Shown: positions 6,508 through 7,620 of the stretch, piece by piece
How the letters are laid out: each line of letters starts with the position of its first letter
Position numbering within the stretch: position 1 is the first letter of the stretch
DNA from: Akkermansiaceae bacterium
GTDB lineage: Bacteria; Verrucomicrobiota; Verrucomicrobiia; Verrucomicrobiales; Akkermansiaceae
DNA length: 7,620 nt
NCBI GenBank assembly: GCA_025457805.1
Contig: JALOTR010000113.1
Location: forward strand, 1 to 7,620
Reading direction: 5' to 3'
Notes under the pieces: generated by a model
Seen by the model: only the letters and a program-made list of their open reading frames with translations
Databases searched by the model: none
Told to the model about the DNA's origin: nothing
Program-made: the position numbers and the translations under genes

Positions 6508-7620
6508 GTGCCTTCCCACGCTGAAATCGCTCCCTCCATCCGCCTCCACGGCTGCCGCCAACACAACCTCCAGAACCTCGATCTGGAAATCCCGCTCGGG
6601 AAACTCACCGTCGTCACCGGTCCCTCCGGCTCCGGCAAGTCATCCCTCGCCTTCCACACCCTCTACGCGGAAGGCCAGCGCCGTTACGTGGAAACATTTT
6701 CGCCCTACGTCCGGCAGTTCTTTGACCGCATGGACAAACCGGATGTCGATTCCATCGAAGGCATCCCGCCCGCCATCGCCATCGAGCAGAAGAACCACGT
6801 CCGCACCACCCGCTCGACCGTCGGCACTCTAACGGAAATCAACGATTACCTCAAGCTCCTCTACCCCCGCCTCGCCACCGGTCACGATCCCCACACCGGC
6901 GAAATCATCCAGCCGGACTCGCCCGAATCCGCCGCCAAATGGGCCACCGAAAACCTCGCCGGCCAGCCCATCTACATCACCTTCCCCATCCCCGTCCCGC
7001 CAGACACCAAATCCGCCGACCTCTTCCCCTTCCTCAACCAGCAAGGCTACCTCCGCATCCTCCATGACGGCCAGGTCTTCAGAACCGACGAGCCCTCGTC
7101 TTCACCAATCTCAAATTTCAAATCTCAAATCTCCATTCTTCAAGACCGTCTGACTCTAACAAAACCCAACCACACCCGCCTCCTCGAAGCCCTCGAAGCC
7201 GCTTTCCACCTCGGCAAAGGCCACGCAACCATCCAAGCCGCCTCTGGCACGGTCACCCGATCCTTCTCCACCACTTGGCACAACCCCGCCACCGGCTTCA
7301 CCCTCCGCGCCCCCACCCCGGCCCTCTTCTCCTTCAACTCCCCACTCGGAGCCTGCCCGAAATGCCGTGGCTTCGGCCGCATCATCGGGCTGGATCTCGA
7401 AAAAGCCGTCCCCGATCCCTCTCTCTCCATCGCCCAAGGTGCGATCAAACCCTTCCAAGGCGAACGCGGCGAGGAATGCCAGGTTGACCTAATCCGCTGC
7501 TGCAAGGAACGGGGCATTGATATCAAAACCCCCTTCGAAGATCTAACAGAAGACGAGCAGGAATGGATCTACTATGGAGACGGAGCGCTGGCTTCAGCCG
7601 GCGAGTCCCCAGACATCGAT
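6508..7620 (+). CDS. uvrA: UvrA excinuclease ATPase subunit, N-terminal 371 residues; 3' end outside window
   Basis: UvrA is the damage-sensing ABC ATPase of nucleotide excision repair. Visible signatures are Walker A GPSGSGKS at 38-45, YAEGQRRYVE, the RQFFDRMDKPDVD block, IEGIPPAIAIEQ, RSTVGTLTEINDY, and FSFNSPLGACPKCRGFG with C283 and C286. An in-frame TAG lies at 6496-6498 and no other usual start codon follows soon, so GTG 6508 is the start; no Shine-Dalgarno sequence is visible. Two places where typical UvrA has CPxC zinc ligands read D127-P-H-T130 and N259-P-A-T262, so only one cysteine pair remains in this part. The VRTTRSTVGT variant and the tail after the CPKC motif resemble the extended, double-length UvrA group seen in some bacteria including Verrucomicrobiota; this is from memory and the 3' end is not here. 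The frame stays open to the last base. The gene follows the kinase gene by 43 bp and may be co-transcribed with it. Confidence 0.92.
   Translation, partial: MPSHAEIAPSIRLHGCRQHNLQNLDLEIPLGKLTVVTGPSGSGKSSLAFHTLYAEGQRRYVETFSPYVRQFFDRMDKPDVDSIEGIPPAIAIEQKNHVRTTRSTVGTLTEINDYLKLLYPRLATGHDPHTGEIIQPDSPESAAKWATENLAGQPIYITFPIPVPPDTKSADLFPFLNQQGYLRILHDGQVFRTDEPSSSPISNFKSQISILQDRLTLTKPNHTRLLEALEAAFHLGKGHATIQAASGTVTRSFSTTWHNPATGFTLRAPTPALFSFNSPLGACPKCRGFGRIIGLDLEKAVPDPSLSIAQGAIKPFQGERGEECQVDLIRCCKERGIDIKTPFEDLTEDEQEWIYYGDGALASAGESPDID
7107..7133 (+). repeat. AT-rich direct repeats inside uvrA
   Basis: The 10-mer AATCTCAAAT occurs at 7107-7116 and again at 7121-7130, separated by TTCA. The second copy forms part of a tandem CAAATCT pair at 7119-7132. 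The stretch is far more AT-rich than the rest of the gene and encodes the Ser/Asn/Lys/Gln-rich linker around residues 200-210, just before the QDRLTL block that aligns with the VVDRL region of ordinary UvrA. The frame is kept. It resembles simple intergenic repeats captured in a coding gene, which is an inference. Confidence 0.6.

Noticed and set aside
6829..7526. Minus-strand open frames opposite uvrA
   Set aside because: They lie antisense to an unmistakable UvrA reading frame and have no domain content.

Overview
This is a GC-rich bacterial window with five protein-coding genes and no RNA genes, CRISPR array or insertion sequence that I can see. The Hanks-type kinase style, the UvrA subtype and the near absence of Shine-Dalgarno sequences before the starts suggest Verrucomicrobiota (Luteolibacter/Haloferula/Verrucomicrobium-like). 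This is an inference from protein style; there is no rRNA or other decisive marker here.

Layout. Positions 1-1282 (+) hold the 3' part of a CPBP-family (CAAX/Rce1-like) intramembrane protease. Positions 1350-4046 (+) encode an 898-residue membrane protein. Its N-terminal kinase fold has lost most catalytic residues, and a membrane segment, a charged coil, two cysteine-free C-type-lectin-like domains and a helical C-terminal domain follow. Positions 4088-4465 (-) encode a group II truncated haemoglobin, convergent with the pseudokinase gene. Positions 4623-6464 (+), divergent from the globin, encode a Ser/Thr kinase with all catalytic motifs intact, one membrane segment, a Pro-rich then Asp-rich linker and a helical C-terminal domain resembling that of the pseudokinase. 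Positions 6508-7620 (+) hold the 5' part of a UvrA gene that runs off the window.

How they may work together. The two kinase-fold proteins are paralogues in both their N-terminal and C-terminal parts. One looks active; the other looks catalytically dead and carries extra lectin-like domains on the predicted far side of the membrane. The simplest reading is a sensory or scaffold pseudokinase paired with an active kinase, perhaps joined through the shared helical domain. This is the most interesting content of the window. The CPBP protease and the globin are neighbours with no shown link to it. UvrA is a DNA-repair gene in tandem after the active kinase.

Strand composition also changes. The plus strand is G-rich through the protease gene and C-rich further right, whichever way genes point, so the protease segment may have a different history or orientation. 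The gene-free gaps are short: 1283-1349, 4047-4087, 4466-4622 and 6465-6507.
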